From positions 43,050,527 to 43,114,526 of the forward strand of contig OX485808.1 of assembly GCA_950295325.1 (NCBI GenBank): a stretch of DNA of 64,000 bases, in the 5' to 3' direction. The notes under the pieces were generated by a model. It saw only the letters and a list, made by a program, of their open reading frames with translations, had not been told where the DNA came from and did no database searches. Shown one piece after another: positions 46,071-57,505 of this stretch (positions within the stretch are counted from its first letter, which is position 1; the number at the start of each line of letters is the position of its first letter). The position numbers and the translations under genes are program-made. The stretch is from Polytrichum commune (taxonomy: Eukaryota; Streptophyta; Polytrichopsida; Polytrichales; Polytrichaceae).

Positions 46071-47396
46071 ATGGCCCCTAAAAAGAGACCAGGTGAAAGG
46101 TGGTTCATGCTCGCGCCAGACCACCTTTGGCAGGAGTATGAAACTCCACAGGACGATTCTTACGTCCCAAAAGATGGCGTCGTTCTGGCATGGTCCGTTC
46201 AGGTGGTGAAGGCATCCATGTTCAAGCTGCTATTCGTGGTGAAGGTGGGGACCCACGAGCAGCACACCTGGGCAACGCTGACGGGATGGGAGGTTGCGTC
46301 TGTCCAGTCTCTCGGGGACTATGTAGACGTCATACTGGAGAACTCCGCCGTGCAGAACGTCCACATGTTCATGCACCAGTTCTCCGAGCCCTTCGACCCC
46401 CTGTACGCCAAGGAGACCTGCGTCGACCCTGAAACCATACAACCGGAGGCCATATTCATAGATGGCAGTGTAACCAACACGAAGGTTGCGAGCAGGTTCA
46501 CGAAGTTAAAACAGGCCATCACGGTTCTAAACAAGGCGCTGCAAAGCAAACCCAAGACACAACAGCCTGTGAGGCGGAAGGCACCGACGGAAGAAGGCGC
46601 AGGGTCCTAAAGACCACAAACTGTGAGGAAACCGCGGGCGGTCCCTGTGGAGTCGAGACGGACAAGTACTACAACAACGCCGGCTGATAGCGAGACGCCA
46701 ACGCCATCAACAAGCCGTCAAATGACCCCTTCCAAAAGGGGAAGAGAGTCATCGGTGATGACTGACGAGCCTGTTTCCCCGGAGCTCCGGATGCCGAAGC
46801 CTGGCCAGGAGGTGGATGCAGGCGAAATACAAAAAATAAACACCAACTTCGAAACAAAATGCCTGCACTGCTTCTTCATGGGCAGGGACTTCAAGTTCGA
46901 GGTCAACATTGCGCAGTGCCACCTTGCGCCACCCGAGAAATGTGTCCGAGCCAAGGAGGACGCCTACGTCGACTGGATGGTCGCTCAAATCTTGGGCGGG
47001 CAGTTCAAGGACGACAGGCAGACGATTGTTGTCATGCCACAAGGGTTGAAGAGAATGCCGACGCCTGATATGTGGCCGACAATCTCCAAAGGAGACTTCT
47101 GGTTGATTGACGGGCAACACAGTGTGGAGGCATCAAAAAAAATCCAGCTGATGACCGAGTGGAACGACCCGAACAACCAGAAGGAGAAACTAAAAGTTTG
47201 GAAGGCTTTGGTGGTTTGGTCGGACAACGAGACGGTCCTCAGCGACATCTCCAGGTTCTTCAACATGGGGAACAAAAAGAGGGCCTATCAGGCATCGTGG
47301 ATCAGAAACATCATGGCCTCGAGGGAGGTGTGGGAGTTTTATGGCAGGCCTTCCAGGGAAAGGGAGAATGCTAAAGATAAGAACCCCAAATGGGAG
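46071..47396 (+). pseudogene. Copy 2 exon 1: N-terminal region and GQH domain, one nonsense codon
   Basis: The ATG follows the acceptor directly (ggttgcag|ATGGCC), giving MAPKKRPGERWFMLAPDHLW. The exon ends TGGGAG|gtgagt. Content: a globular N-terminal block (TWATLTGWEVASVQSLGDYV), a Ser/Thr/Pro and basic linker, CLHCFFMGRDFKFEVNIAQC, and DFWLIDGQHSVEASKKIQLM, the GQH motif of the ParB/DGQHR-like domain. TAA at 46608-46610 replaces TCA of copy 3 (GAGSS). The frame is otherwise intact. No histone-like exon is seen upstream of this copy. Confidence 0.75.
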
Positions 47397-47404
47397 GTGA
47401 GTAT

Positions 47405-47541
47405 GTTTGGGTCGACCGACCCAAACTCTTTCATTGTTTTAGTGTCTTCAACAAATTCATAGTTTGGGTCGCTCGACCCAAACTCTTGCATGGCTTTGTT
47501 GTCTTTACCAGGTTTATAGTTTGGGTCGATCGACCCAAACT
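47405..47541. repeat. Three type-B palindromes in copy 2 intron 47397-47602
   Basis: Sites near 47405, 47463 and 47519 (centres AC, CT, AT), each beginning GTTTGGGTCG or with one base changed. Confidence 0.9.
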
Positions 47542-47602
47542 GCTGTTTCATTTGTTATTCCATGAGATGTTGTCTAACATGAATTGTTGGCTACGTGTGC
47601 AG

Positions 47603-48934
47603 GACTTCAAATATCAGATGATCAATAAATTCTCCTCGATAGACAATGCTAGCCACAAGCAAAAAAAGTATAACGAGTTGCGAGGAGAAATATATTTGAT
47701 CACCGCGTCCGACTCCGTGTGGGGAAAATAGAGGAGTGTTTTTGAAAAACACGAGACGGGGGACCTTATGGACCCCGACACCGGCATGCTCTTCAACCAG
47801 ACTACGCGCTTCAAGCAAATGAAGCCTCTGGTGAGGGAGTTCTTCAGAGCGCTTCAAGGTCTTTCCGAGACAGAGATGGGAAAAGCGGCGTCCCACATCC
47901 TACACGTGGAGACGACGGCGAAGAGATGCTGGGTCCACCCCAAGATCGTCTTCACCAAACCCAAGATCTTCGTCCCTTCATGCTACACCATGAAGGAATG
48001 GACGGAGAACAGGAAGAAGAAGACGACCATCGTCCAAGAGCTGCACAAGCTGGTGCCCGAGAAGAAGCTCATCGTGGACGGAGAGGTCGACGAGGCGCAC
48101 TGGAGGGCCTTCAAAGCCGAATATAAGTTCACCAGTGCGTCCATGGCGGCACTCATGAGGGAGGCGGGAGACGACTTCCTCAGATCCAAGCTCGTGAAGG
48201 GGGGGAGGAACCGGGTGCTTCCCGAACACTCAGCGCGGGCCTTCTCCAACTTCATAAAGGAGAAGAAGATCGTCAGTTTCGAAGGCGATGCGCAATTCAA
48301 CATGGTCACCGTCGAGCCTCTCAGGATCCAAGGTTGGCCGGGCTCTGAGTCCAGGAAGGCGATCAGGACTAAAGCCGGGGACCGCTTCCCCTTCGGAATG
48401 ATAGACTTCAGGAATATCCCTGGAGCCTCATTCGAGGGGACTATGAGCACCCCTTTTTACGATGTTTTTTTGTCGAAGTTCGTGGACTACGCCAGCCCCA
48501 AATTCAGGGAGGTCGACGTCTGGCTCTGGATTGTCGAGGACAGGAGGGCAGAGCAGGTTTACGAGATCGTGCGCAAATTGCAGCCGGAGTATGCCGTCTC
48601 GAAATCTCACTACGTTGCTGCACCGGCGGAGGGGGCGTACAGCACGTTGAAAGACAAGAAGACGAAGATCGTCAACGTGTTGTGCTTGTACTTCGTGTAC
48701 AAAGCTGATCTACTTAAGGTGCCCAACCATCCTATAGCCAGGATGGAAAAGCTCTTCCAAGTCCAAGAAGGGTTGGGTACCAGCAGGAGCTTGTATGACG
48801 AGGCGAAGTACGCCAACTACCCCGCGGATGAGCTGCGCATGGAGTTCTACCTGCGGATGATGAGGACCCTCACCAAGAGAGGGGACTGCATCTTCAACGT
48901 TTTCGGGGGATCCAAACCGATTTTTGCAGCAATG
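47603..48934 (+). pseudogene. Copy 2 exon 2: conserved middle region with TAG
   Basis: Acceptor tgtgcag|GACTTC to donor GCAATG|gtaagc, 444 codons, phase 0. Blocks: DFKYQMINKFSSIDNASHKQ, TRFKQMKPLVREFFRAL, CYTMKEWTENRKKKTTIVQE, DVWLWIVEDRRAEQVYE, CIFNVFGGSKPIFAAM. In-frame TAG at 47729-47731 where copy 3 has TGG (VWRKWKTVF). Family-specific domain of unknown role, the same length as in copy 3. Confidence 0.75.
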
Positions 48935-48965
48935 GTAAGCAAAGAACCCTGAAAGCCCTATACGG

Positions 48966-49062
48966 ACGGTTTGGGTCGAGCGATCCAAATTGTGTTTGCC
49001 CCTAGTTTGGGTCGAGCGACCCAAACTGGGTATGCCCTAGTTTGGGTCGCTCGACCCAAACT
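48966..49062. repeat. Three type-B palindromes in copy 2 intron 48935-49144
   Basis: Sites near 48968, 49003 and 49040; the first has two changed bases in the right arm. Confidence 0.9.
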
Positions 49063-49144
49063 AACTATTCTTATTTTATTTTGGATGTCATTTTTCCTTA
49101 CTCTTCATTAGTTTATACTAATACTATTGATTTGGATTGTGCAG

Positions 49145-50606
49145 ATGTCCGGGTTGAACATCTACTCCTATGTGGAGGATGCCGATGTTCAATTTTACAG
49201 GACCCAGAAGGCACTGGCCAAGAAAATGGACATCCTTGACTGGATATCCTACGTTGAAGAGATAGTCGAGGGGGGCGAGAATCCTTTGGATATGGCGAGG
49301 CGAATCAACCCGGGTGAATTCGCCATGCGTGCCCCCGTTCAATTGCCAGAGCCGCTCATCGGGTTGCATCCGGGCAATCCGTCGATGAGAGCAGGTGGCG
49401 AGGTTGGGGAGGAGGGGGGGGGAGGAGGAGGAGGAAGCAGAGAAAGTGGAGGGGGAGGTGGAGGAAGGGGCAACAAGATTCACTCAAGAATCCGAGGCCC
49501 CTCAGCGGAAGAAGGCCATGCGGGCTGCCACGCCGCAAAGCAGGCTGGTGCCCGCGTTGACGGTGGACGACGCGAAGGACATGTACTCGAGGGACGCGAC
49601 GGCCACCTTCAGGGAGTGGAGAAGGATGAAGGGGAAGAAGCTGTACGGGGACTATGCGGTGGAGGAGACAATCGCAGTAAGCTCAGAGGACAAGGACGAC
49701 ATGGAACTCGCCAAGAGGCTGAGGTCGGATCCTACCTCCCCCAGAGCGTTCGCCGGGAATGTGAGGGTGAAACCGGAGGTCCTCACCGTGGAGGAGGCGA
49801 ACGCAAAAATGCTCCGAGACGAGGAGCAGCGTGTGCGACTGCAGAGGGCTGCCGCCGAGGAACCCTCGGTCCGCAACGAAGTGGCGGAGTTGAGGGCTCT
49901 CCTGTTGGAGCAGGAGCGGCAAAGGGCGATGGCCCAAACTCCGTCCCAAGCGGAGCTCATCACGCAAGTGATCCAGGGCATGCTGGCGCAGGGATTGGTG
50001 ATGGCTCCCCCGAGTTCATTCCCGCACTTGCCCGCAGGCTTCCCGCCACAGGATATCGCCCCGCGGCCCACGCTGCAGCATTCCTTCAGCTTCGCACAGT
50101 TGCTGCAGCCGCACGCCCGTCCTTACGCGCCCGTCCAGCAGGTGGACGACCCCAACCTTTGGCGCGTCCCCGGTGCGTCCAGCTCGTTGGCGCCCCCGCC
50201 GCTCCGGCCTCCCATCCTCTCGCCCCCACACCACCAGCGGGACGACCCCCACATGTTTGGGTCGTCCGACCCAAACAGTGCCGACGTTGCAGCGTCCCAG
50301 AGCGACGCTCGCCAAGCAGCAGGGTTTGGGTCGGCCGACCCAAACCCCGTCCCCGACCAGACCCCGGTGGACGAGGGCATGTTAGACGTTGAAGACCCGC
50401 AAGGGCCTGGTGATACCTCTACTCCTAACCCAGTCGATGAACCAATGCATGATGCGCATGCGGAGGTTGGGTTGGGACAAAGGCCTGACAGTCAGCCTTT
50501 GCAGGAGCAGGTTGCGGCTGACGTCGTCGTCGGAGGCGGCGGTGACAGAGGTGGGGCAGCGCAGGCGATGCCGGCATCAACGTCGTCAAGGCACGACCAA
50601 GGCGAG
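49145..50606 (+). pseudogene. Copy 2 exon 3: linker exon with frameshift
   Basis: Acceptor ttgtgcag|ATGTCC, donor GGCGAG|gtaatg. Starts MSGLNIYSYVEDADVQFYRT and KKMDILDWISYVEEIVEGGE. The frame shifts in a G run (49414-49422): downstream codons (EEEEEAEKVEGEVEEGATRF) are read in another frame, while copy 3 is open throughout. Later parts are helical and charged (EEANAKMLRDEEQRVRLQRA), then Pro-rich and disordered. Two type-B palindromes inside (50252-50273 and 50323-50344) are read as FGSSDPN and FGSADPN. Confidence 0.7.
50252..50344. repeat. Two type-B palindromes in the coding exon of copy 2
   Basis: Palindromes with centres TC and GC in the Pro-rich segment. Copy 3 has sites in the matching stretch, so insertion predates the split of copies 2 and 3. 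A further site lies in the next intron at 50627-50648. Confidence 0.9.
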
Positions 50607-51125
50607 GTAATGCACTGACCCCACTCAGTTTGGGTCGGTCGACCCAAACTCCATGGGTCTTTGTCTTCTTGCCTTGGTCGTGTCCCCTAGCTACCCTAAA
50701 CTCACACACACGTCGCCCCCCCCCCCCCCGGCACTCGCGCCCTTCGCCACATCCCCCCGACCATTCGTTCGTCCACCTACCCCAGCTTGCGACGAAGTCT
50801 TCATCACGGCGGCCCGTCTCTTCAAATTTTCTTAGATTTAGAAGTAGGCTAGTTTGAACGCATCGTTCAACGCGGCTCCCCCCAATCAAAATGTACATAG
50901 AGCATTGTATACAATACAATCACCATTTTTGACTCCTATATACTTGTATATTGTGTTTGAATGTATTTTGTATGCTCTTGTCTCTCTTGTATCCCTTGTT
51001 GCACCCCCCTCCAAAATGAATCAATTGGTTTTGTGTTTGCACCAAGAATACTCGTTTCCTTAATGCTTCGTTTGGACATAGCATGACATAAGTCGCCCAC
51101 CGTTTTCTCTCGCTCGTATCCGCAG

Positions 51126-51938
51126 GGCTCGGAGCATAGCGTAGCGGCTCCCCGACGCTCTTCTCCAAGGAGCGCAGAGGGCAGCACGGCGGCCCCCCCG
51201 GTTTTACCCGCCCCGCCCCCGCTGCCGAAGAAACGATTCCTGGTGTTAGACCTGAACGGTGTCCTCGTGCAGTGCGTTCATTGCCCTAGGGCCCCCACAG
51301 TGCCCTTTTGCAAGCCCGAGGATGCTAATTACGACGGGCCGCCCACGTTCATAAAGAGCAAGCTAGTTCACCTCCGCCCGTGGCTTCGGACCTTCCTCCA
51401 GATCGCCCAACAACGATGGTGGGTGGTCGTGTGGAGCTCCATGACGGCCGAGAACACCAATGCGGTCGTGGAGTTCATCTTCAAGGGCATCGAGCCCCCC
51501 TGCATGGTCCTAGCACAGGAAGCCTGTAGAATATTGTACACACAGGACGGCAAAGTCGTCAAAAAACCAAACAACCCCGCTTCCCCCCAATACCTCAAGG
51601 TCTTGAAGCCCATTTTTTGGGACCAGCGACCGTCCTTGATAGGCGTCCCCTACGACGTCCGCCCCACCCGCGAGAACACGCTCATGGTGGACGACAGCGC
51701 CGCAAAGAACATGTTGAACCCGACGGCCAACTTCATAGTGTGCCCTACCTGGACGGTCGAGAAGGTCCGGGACCGATTTTTGTTAGACCTTAGTAAATAC
51801 CTCCAGGCGCTCTGGGGAAGCGGACTTCCCGTAAACAATTTTGTTAGGAATAATCCCATAGGCGAGAGATACTTGGATCCACGAGACCATTTGTACAGAG
51901 AGTTGTTATCTCACGCGAAATTTAACAAGCTCATTTGA
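51126..51938 (+). CDS. Copy 2 exon 4: FCP1/NIF-type HAD phosphatase-like domain
   Basis: Acceptor tatccgcag|GGCTCG opens 270 codons to TGA. Ser/Pro-rich start, then RFLVLDLNGVLVQCVHC (motif I), WWVVVWSSMTAENTNAVVEF (motif II), PIFWDQRP with a downstream Lys/Arg-rich stretch, and ENTLMVDDSAAKNMLNP (motif IV). The nucleophile Asp is present, but the +2 acid is Asn (DLNG), as in all copies here. The segment is fully open and 75-80% identical to copy 3, by eye. Family members dephosphorylate proteins, often the RNA polymerase II CTD; substrate and activity here are unknown. Confidence 0.82.
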   Translation, partial: GSEHSVAAPRRSSPRSAEGSTAAPPVLPAPPPLPKKRFLVLDLNGVLVQCVHCPRAPTVPFCKPEDANYDGPPTFIKSKLVHLRPWLRTFLQIAQQRWWVVVWSSMTAENTNAVVEFIFKGIEPPCMVLAQEACRILYTQDGKVVKKPNNPASPQYLKVLKPIFWDQRPSLIGVPYDVRPTRENTLMVDDSAAKNMLNPTANFIVCPTWTVEKVRDRFLLDLSKYLQALWGSGLPVNNFVRNNPIGERYLDPRDHLYRELLSHAKFNKLI

Positions 51939-52081
51939 GACAGTACGTGTGTTTGTATGTGCGTGTGTGTATATGCGCCTGCCCATTTTGTGTAATTTAC
52001 GCTTCATATGTATCTTGATTTTCATGCGCTCTATCTCCCCCCTTTTCCTTGGGTTTTGTTTTGTTCCAATTTTGGCTCCAG

Positions 52082-52435
52082 CGTTTGGAGCCCTCGATTG
52101 ACGTCGTCAGCGAGTCAGACTTGGGGAGCTTCTTCTACGAGACCGTTTACGACGCCGCGTCAACCATCGACTACTCCAAGGAGCCTCTTGACGCCGGCGT
52201 CGTCGATAGCCCCCCACCCAAGCAAATCTTCCGGCGATCTCCGTCCCCGTCACCGCTCAAAGGCATAAATCGCAAATGCGTCCGGACATCCCCCTCTCGG
52301 CCCGGCGGCAGTAGTACACCTCAACGGCGGCTGCGGATGGACGCTCGGCCTACGAAGAGTGGAACCCTTCCTATTCCTTTGCGGGATGCCTTGCCCCTCC
52401 TCGCCAACTCCGACGGGAACGCCCCCGGTGACAAG
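52082..52435 (+). CDS. Copy 2 3' exon A (after the HAD stop)
   Basis: Phase-0 exon of 118 codons: acceptor tggctccag|CGTTTG, donor GACAAG|gtgaac. Reads RLEPSIDVVSESDLGSFFYE, then a Ser/Pro/Arg-rich stretch (FRRSPSPSPLKG). Copy 3 has the same exon, nearly identical. Splicing from the HAD exon would have to bypass its conserved TGA. It may be a second ORF, an alternative 3' end or 3' UTR. Confidence 0.5.
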
Positions 52436-52573
52436 GTGAACCCCCCCCAACCCCCCCAAAAAACATGGTTATCCGCGCATTACAATCATTTTGCACTTAA
52501 AAAATGATCGTGTGACACGTTTGGGTCTTCCTCCCTAAACTAACACATGTGTTCTTGCGTTGACGCGTTGCAG

Positions 52574-52891
52574 GTTGCTCCCACCCGTAAACCTATGCGG
52601 TCTAGTGCGTCCATCGAGTTGGAGCGTTTCTACTCCATGACCAGAAATGCAAGACAGTCCACTTCATCGTATTCGAATTCTTCGTCGTATAATTCGGGCG
52701 GCCGACGGAATACAAAATGTGTTATTGATGGCGTTCACCCCAAGAATGGCTATAGTCGCGGGGCGGAGATTTTCAGGAATGTTGAAGCAATGCGAGCAAA
52801 AGAAGCTGCAGCAAAAGAAAAAGAGGCAAAAGAAAAAAAAGCAAAAGAAAATGAAGCAAAAGAAAAAGAGGTAGTATCCGAGGCTAGATAG
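52574..52891 (+). CDS. Copy 2 3' exon B: Lys/Glu-rich helix
   Basis: Acceptor cgttgcag|GTTGCT to TAG at 52889, 105 codons. Starts VAPTRKPMRSSASIELERFY and ends with a repetitive AKEKEAKEKKAKENEAKEKE helix. Copy 3 has the same exon but with CAG changed to TAG. Confidence 0.5.
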   Translation, partial: VAPTRKPMRSSASIELERFYSMTRNARQSTSSYSNSSSYNSGGRRNTKCVIDGVHPKNGYSRGAEIFRNVEAMRAKEAAAKEKEAKEKKAKENEAKEKEVVSEAR

Positions 52892-53411
52892 GCCATAGTA
52901 GGCGTAGGGTTTTGGGCCATAGGCAAGAACATTTTGGGTCGCACTATCCAATGCATGTGTGGTGTTAGCATGATATGCATTTTACATGCCACACTTTGTA
53001 TGTTTTTTTTTGCAATAATACAAGTTAGACATGATTTCCCCTTCCATATGGTCTAAGGTTTGGATTGCCCTACCTAAACCATCACAAATATGAGTTTGGA
53101 ATATTTTGTATGCAATATTATATTGGTTAACATATTAACCCTTCAATAAGATCTATGGTTTGGATTGCCCTACCTAAACCATATTCATACAAGCTCTAAT
53201 ATTTTGTGTGCAATAATATGAATGTTTTAAGGTTTCCCCTTAAATGTGGTCTAAGATTTGGATTGCCCACCCTAAACCATCACAAATATGAGTTATTTAT
53301 GGGGTTCTTGGTCTAAACACCTGCTTCAAAGTGTTCGCATCTTACAACTTTCTCCAATATGTGTTCCATTTATCCTTGTTCTTATTTATGTGAATGTCTC
53401 AAAATGCCCAA
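52892..53411. other. 3' flank of copy 2 inside the element
   Basis: Three diverged repeats of about 115 bp contain ggtttggattgccctacctaaacc, itself a weak inverted repeat (GGTTTGGATTGCCC). The same block is inverted at 56,690-56,900. No gene. Confidence 0.6.
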
Positions 53412-53444
53412 AAAGTCTCAATTTAACGAATATAGTGTTTTAAG
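53412..53444 (-). repeat. Right terminal inverted repeat of the 16.5-kb unit
   Basis: Inverse of 36919-36951 over all 33 bp; host-like sequence tcaaacgcctccc follows. Confidence 0.88.
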
Positions 53445-56400
53445 TCAAACGCCTCCCTTCAAGTCACTAACATTGGGAGTTCTGACACCATCGGAACAAT
53501 CCTGGAACATGATCAAATGTCAAAAGTGAACCAAAACTCCCTACCAAACCATGAGTTTTTGAGATTTTAAAGATAACTCAAATGTCTCAAGCAAACAAAC
53601 AATGCACTCCTGGATATGTGCATGCAGATAACCAAAATAAATACAAACATTAAGTAGACTACAATCTCAGGGATTGATTAGCTCTCTTAGGCAGCTCTTG
53701 CACACTGACATTGTTACAATACCCACTAAAGAAATGAGCTCATAAAGCTCCTCACTACCGTATGAACAAATAATTATAAAGTAACCTCTACAGTGATTAT
53801 GCATACCAACACACTAATCACGAAAACCTGAGTGACTTAACCAGACTCACCTCACATTGAAACATGTCAACAAATACACACAGTGGCTACACACATTCAC
53901 TGCCCCCATACTATCATTCTTATCAACACAAAAACCACACCAAACCACGAAACACATCATAAGCACTCACTGATCATCATAGCCACCAGCTCCAACCTTC
54001 GTCAAGTTGACACCAACACATAAACCAAGGCACAAGGACACACAGCTCTACGGAAACATGTCTTCCACTCATCTTACTCCATTTACATCAACACAAAATC
54101 TACACCGAACTACATAACACATTCATGGTTGCTCCTCGCTCTCTAACCTTCACCAAGTTCACACAAAAACCAAGGCACACAAAAGAACAATTCGAAGAGC
54201 TCTGCATCAATCCAGGAACAGACTAGTCTTACAACTACTACTACAACTACAACAACAACAAGTTGTGGCCAGAAGATTCTACACATGTCTAACCTTATTC
54301 AGTTTGAATAACGAGTTCCTCTTCAGGCTTCAGACAACAAGTTGTTTGAAGAATTTTCTGCACATAATAGCACCTTCTAGCAAGCTTGATGTAATAGTGA
54401 TAGTGATCCTCTTATGCAAGAAACATGATCGATAACGACACAAAGAATACAAGACAGGTAGAACTTGAAACAGATTTCAACAAGAACAAGAACATCTCAA
54501 CAACTAAGTTCCTACAACAGCGCTTTGGAAATAAGATCTTCACGCCGAAATAGCACTGTCACATGTAAGCACCATCATACAAGGAATCCCGATACTACGA
54601 GATTTTGGTTTTGGGAGTGAACGAAGTTGCATACCTCAAGACTGACGAAACTACATCATTACTGCACAGTAGGCTTGTTACCCTGAGATCTCTAGTATTT
54701 CTGGCAAGAAATTGAAACTCGGGGCCTTTCTGAGCCACTGTACAAGCTCCAAATTTCCATACGAAATCAGATGTAATGCACCTCGACAAAGTACTGAAGA
54801 ATGTCACACATTTTGTGTGGTCGTCCTTATAATCTACCATATTACATTTTCAAAAAGGTGAACGGCGAAGGTCTTGGGATTTTAGGACTTACCTTTCACA
54901 GCTTGATCATCGCCCAACCATTGTTATTGTGTTTTCCTCCTCTTAAGTGCATGCAACCTTGCTCTGTACACACAAGAAAAATTCGCTTGTTGAGAATGAT
55001 CAATCTCTTCTACCCCTAACTTGCAACCTAATACTCCAAAGACTGAAGAGCAACATCCTCCGACAATGGACATCAACTTCAATGGAAAAAATGAAGAAGA
55101 ATTTGGCAGCATCCACGCTTGGCTTATACCGACAGCCAGACAGACAGAAAGACACATAGAGATGACAAGGAAAGCAGTAATAAGTGTGCTCAAATTGAGT
55201 TTACGCTACTCCGGCGAAGACTGTGGCTGAAAAAACCCTAAGCTTTCCCTGCCCGTTGCCAACAACCAGAATTCATCCATTCCCACCTTCGCTAAATGCC
55301 GTTGAAACCTCAAAGCTACACTGCACTACCTCTGAACCTTGCCTCCGAGATGCACACAACCTCTGCGGCTGGGTCTCCGCTGCGTCCATGAGATGAAAGA
55401 TGCCACCGCGTCTTGCAAGCTTCCGTTAGGGTCACCGCGTCTAGCAAGCTTCCCCTAGGGTCGGAGCCAGTCTTGCGGTCATCGTGCCCAGTCTTCAAAC
55501 GGTGGCATTCGCCGTTCACACGAGAGCCCGAGGTGCTTTAGGGCTGCAGGGCAGATTTTGCCCGTGGTAAATACTCAAGTAACATTTGACTTTTCTGACC
55601 CTTATATTTCCCCCCTCTCTCAAGGGTTTGTTGGCTCTGTTTTTAGACAGAGACTATGCATCAACTTCTCAGTTTCAAAGAGTAAATTTCCTAACCACTT
55701 TGCGTTCACACTTGAATGTTTCATGCTATTTTTGGTCCAATTCATTGAATATGGATGTTAACTATAGTTATATACTTAGTTTTTACTGTAGTGGCTACCT
55801 AGAATGTATTGAAAAAAATATAGTTAACTATACTAATTGTGTTGTGTATAGTAATGAAGGCTACCATTTGGAGTGACGTGTTGCTATAACCTTTTACATG
55901 AAACTTTTTTTAGCAACTAAGTTATAGCATATCATTAAGTGCGCCGGCTAACTACTTATTTCATTTGTAATAGATAGGACACTCTCGGTAAAAGCTATAT
56001 CAACACGGAATTCCAAGTATTAGCCCAAGTGTAGTTGACAATACAATGTACACTAAATATAATAAGATTTAATGTGTTGGTTCCAGCTTCACATGTTCTA
56101 TAATTGCCCCTTCAACTGTGAAGTAATGTCACTCTTTGAAGTAATGTGATTTACTTCATGGAGTAATGTCATGTATCAAACACATACTCCTTCACTTTGG
56201 TGTATCAATCACTGTGAAGTTCTACTATGTGAAGTTCTACTATTTGTGGGCACATCTACTTAATATCTAAAATTCTTCATGAATGCAGTTGAGAATCACA
56301 TTCAAACTTATACACTCATGTCTGATTTGCTCTTTGACATATGTTTCTAGGTTTTGCAATGACTTCCTAGTTTATATCTACAAATGTGTCGCAAAATGGT

Positions 56401-56508
56401 AAGTATCTAATTAACTGATGAACTACTCACATTATACGATTTTGGTTATTAAATTACATATAACTACATACAGTTGTTGTTCACTGTGTCAACTACATAC
56501 AGTTATTA
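53445..56508. other. DNA between two facing element ends
   Basis: About 3.06 kb. CA-rich around 53.8-54.2 kb. Two minus-strand candidate exons (54840-54632 with donor CTTGAG|gtatgc, and 55193-54893 with donor TGAAAG|gtaagt, the latter starting with a hydrophobic TLITAFLVISMCLSVCLAVG) are not recognisable. A fold-back MITE lies at 55,859. Confidence 0.35.
55859..56026. mobile_element. Fold-back MITE, copy 2 of 2
   Basis: Left arm GGCTACCATTTGGAGTGACG with TGTTGCTATAAC following; the right arm ends AATTCCAAGTATTAGCCC. Same arms as 12991-13155. Confidence 0.65.
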
Positions 56509-56541
56509 CTTAAAACACTATATTCGTTAAATTGAGACTTT
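56509..56541 (+). repeat. Terminal repeat of the copy 3 unit
   Basis: CTTAAAACACTATATTCG and following 15 bases, identical to 36919-36951. Confidence 0.88.
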
Positions 56542-57053
56542 TTGGGCATTTTGAGACATTCACAGAAATAAGAACAAGGATAAATGGAACACATATTGGA
56601 GAAAGTTGTAAGATGCGAACACTTTGAAGCGGGTGTTTAGAACAAGAACCCCGTTAATAACTCAATATTTGGGATTGTTTAGGGTGGGCAATCCAAACCT
56701 TAGGCCAAGTTGAAGGGGAAATCTTAAAACATTCATATTATCGCACAAAACTTGTATGAATATGGATTAGGTAGGGCAATCCAAACCATAGATCATATTG
56801 AAGGGGAAATATGTGAACCAATATAATATAACATACAAAATATTCCAAACTCATATTTGTGATGGTTTAGGTAGGGCAATCCAAACCTTAGACCATATGG
56901 AAGGGGAAATCATGTGACACTTATATTATTGCAAAAAAAAAACATACAAAGTGTGGCATGTAAAATGCATAGCATGCTAACACAACACATCCATTGGATA
57001 GTGCGACCCAAAATGTTCTTGCCTATGGCCCAAAACCCTACGCCTACTATGGC

Positions 57054-57371
57054 CTATCTAGCCTCGGAGACTACCTCTTTTTCTTTTGCTTCATTTTCTT
57101 TTGCTTTTTTTTCTTTTGCCTCTTTTTCTTTTGCTGCAGCTTCTTTTGCTCGCATTGCTTCAACATTCCTGAAAATCTCCGCCCCGCGACTATAGCCATT
57201 CTTGGGGTGACCGCCATCAATAACACATTTTGGATTCCGTCGGCCGCCCGAATTATACGACGAAGAATTCGAATACGATGAAGTGGACTATCTTGCATTT
57301 CTGGTCATGGAGTAGAAACGCTCCAACTCGACGGACGCACTAGCCCGCATAGGTCTACGGGTGGGAGCAAC
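57054..57371 (-). pseudogene. Copy 3 3' exon B with TAG
   Basis: 318 nt as in copy 2. TAG at 57288-57290 replaces CAG (NARQSTSS). Otherwise almost identical to copy 2, including the Lys/Glu-rich helix. Confidence 0.5.
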
Positions 57372-57505
57372 CTGCAACGCGTGAATGCAAGAACACACGT
57401 GTTAGTTTAGGGAGGAAGACCCAAACGTGTCACACGTTCATTTTTTAAGTGCCGGATGATTGTAATGCGCGGTTAACCATGTTTTGGGGGGGGGGGGGGG
57501 TTCAC

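Larger units (their letters stand above)
36919..53444. mobile_element. Composite transposon of about 16.5 kb carrying copy 2
   Basis: Bounded by a 33-bp sequence in inverted orientation at 36919-36951 and 53412-53444. Layout from the left: terminus, transposase-like gene (3' to 5'), 16-unit type-B palindrome array, AT-rich spacer, leader, type-B intron array, copy 2 of the GQH/HAD gene, terminus. Each gene's 3' end faces a terminus and the palindrome arrays lie between the two 5' ends. The ends read CTTAA next to AACACTATA and the inverse followed by TTAAG, so a TTAA duplication is possible, but TTAA could also be part of the repeat. Confidence 0.75.
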
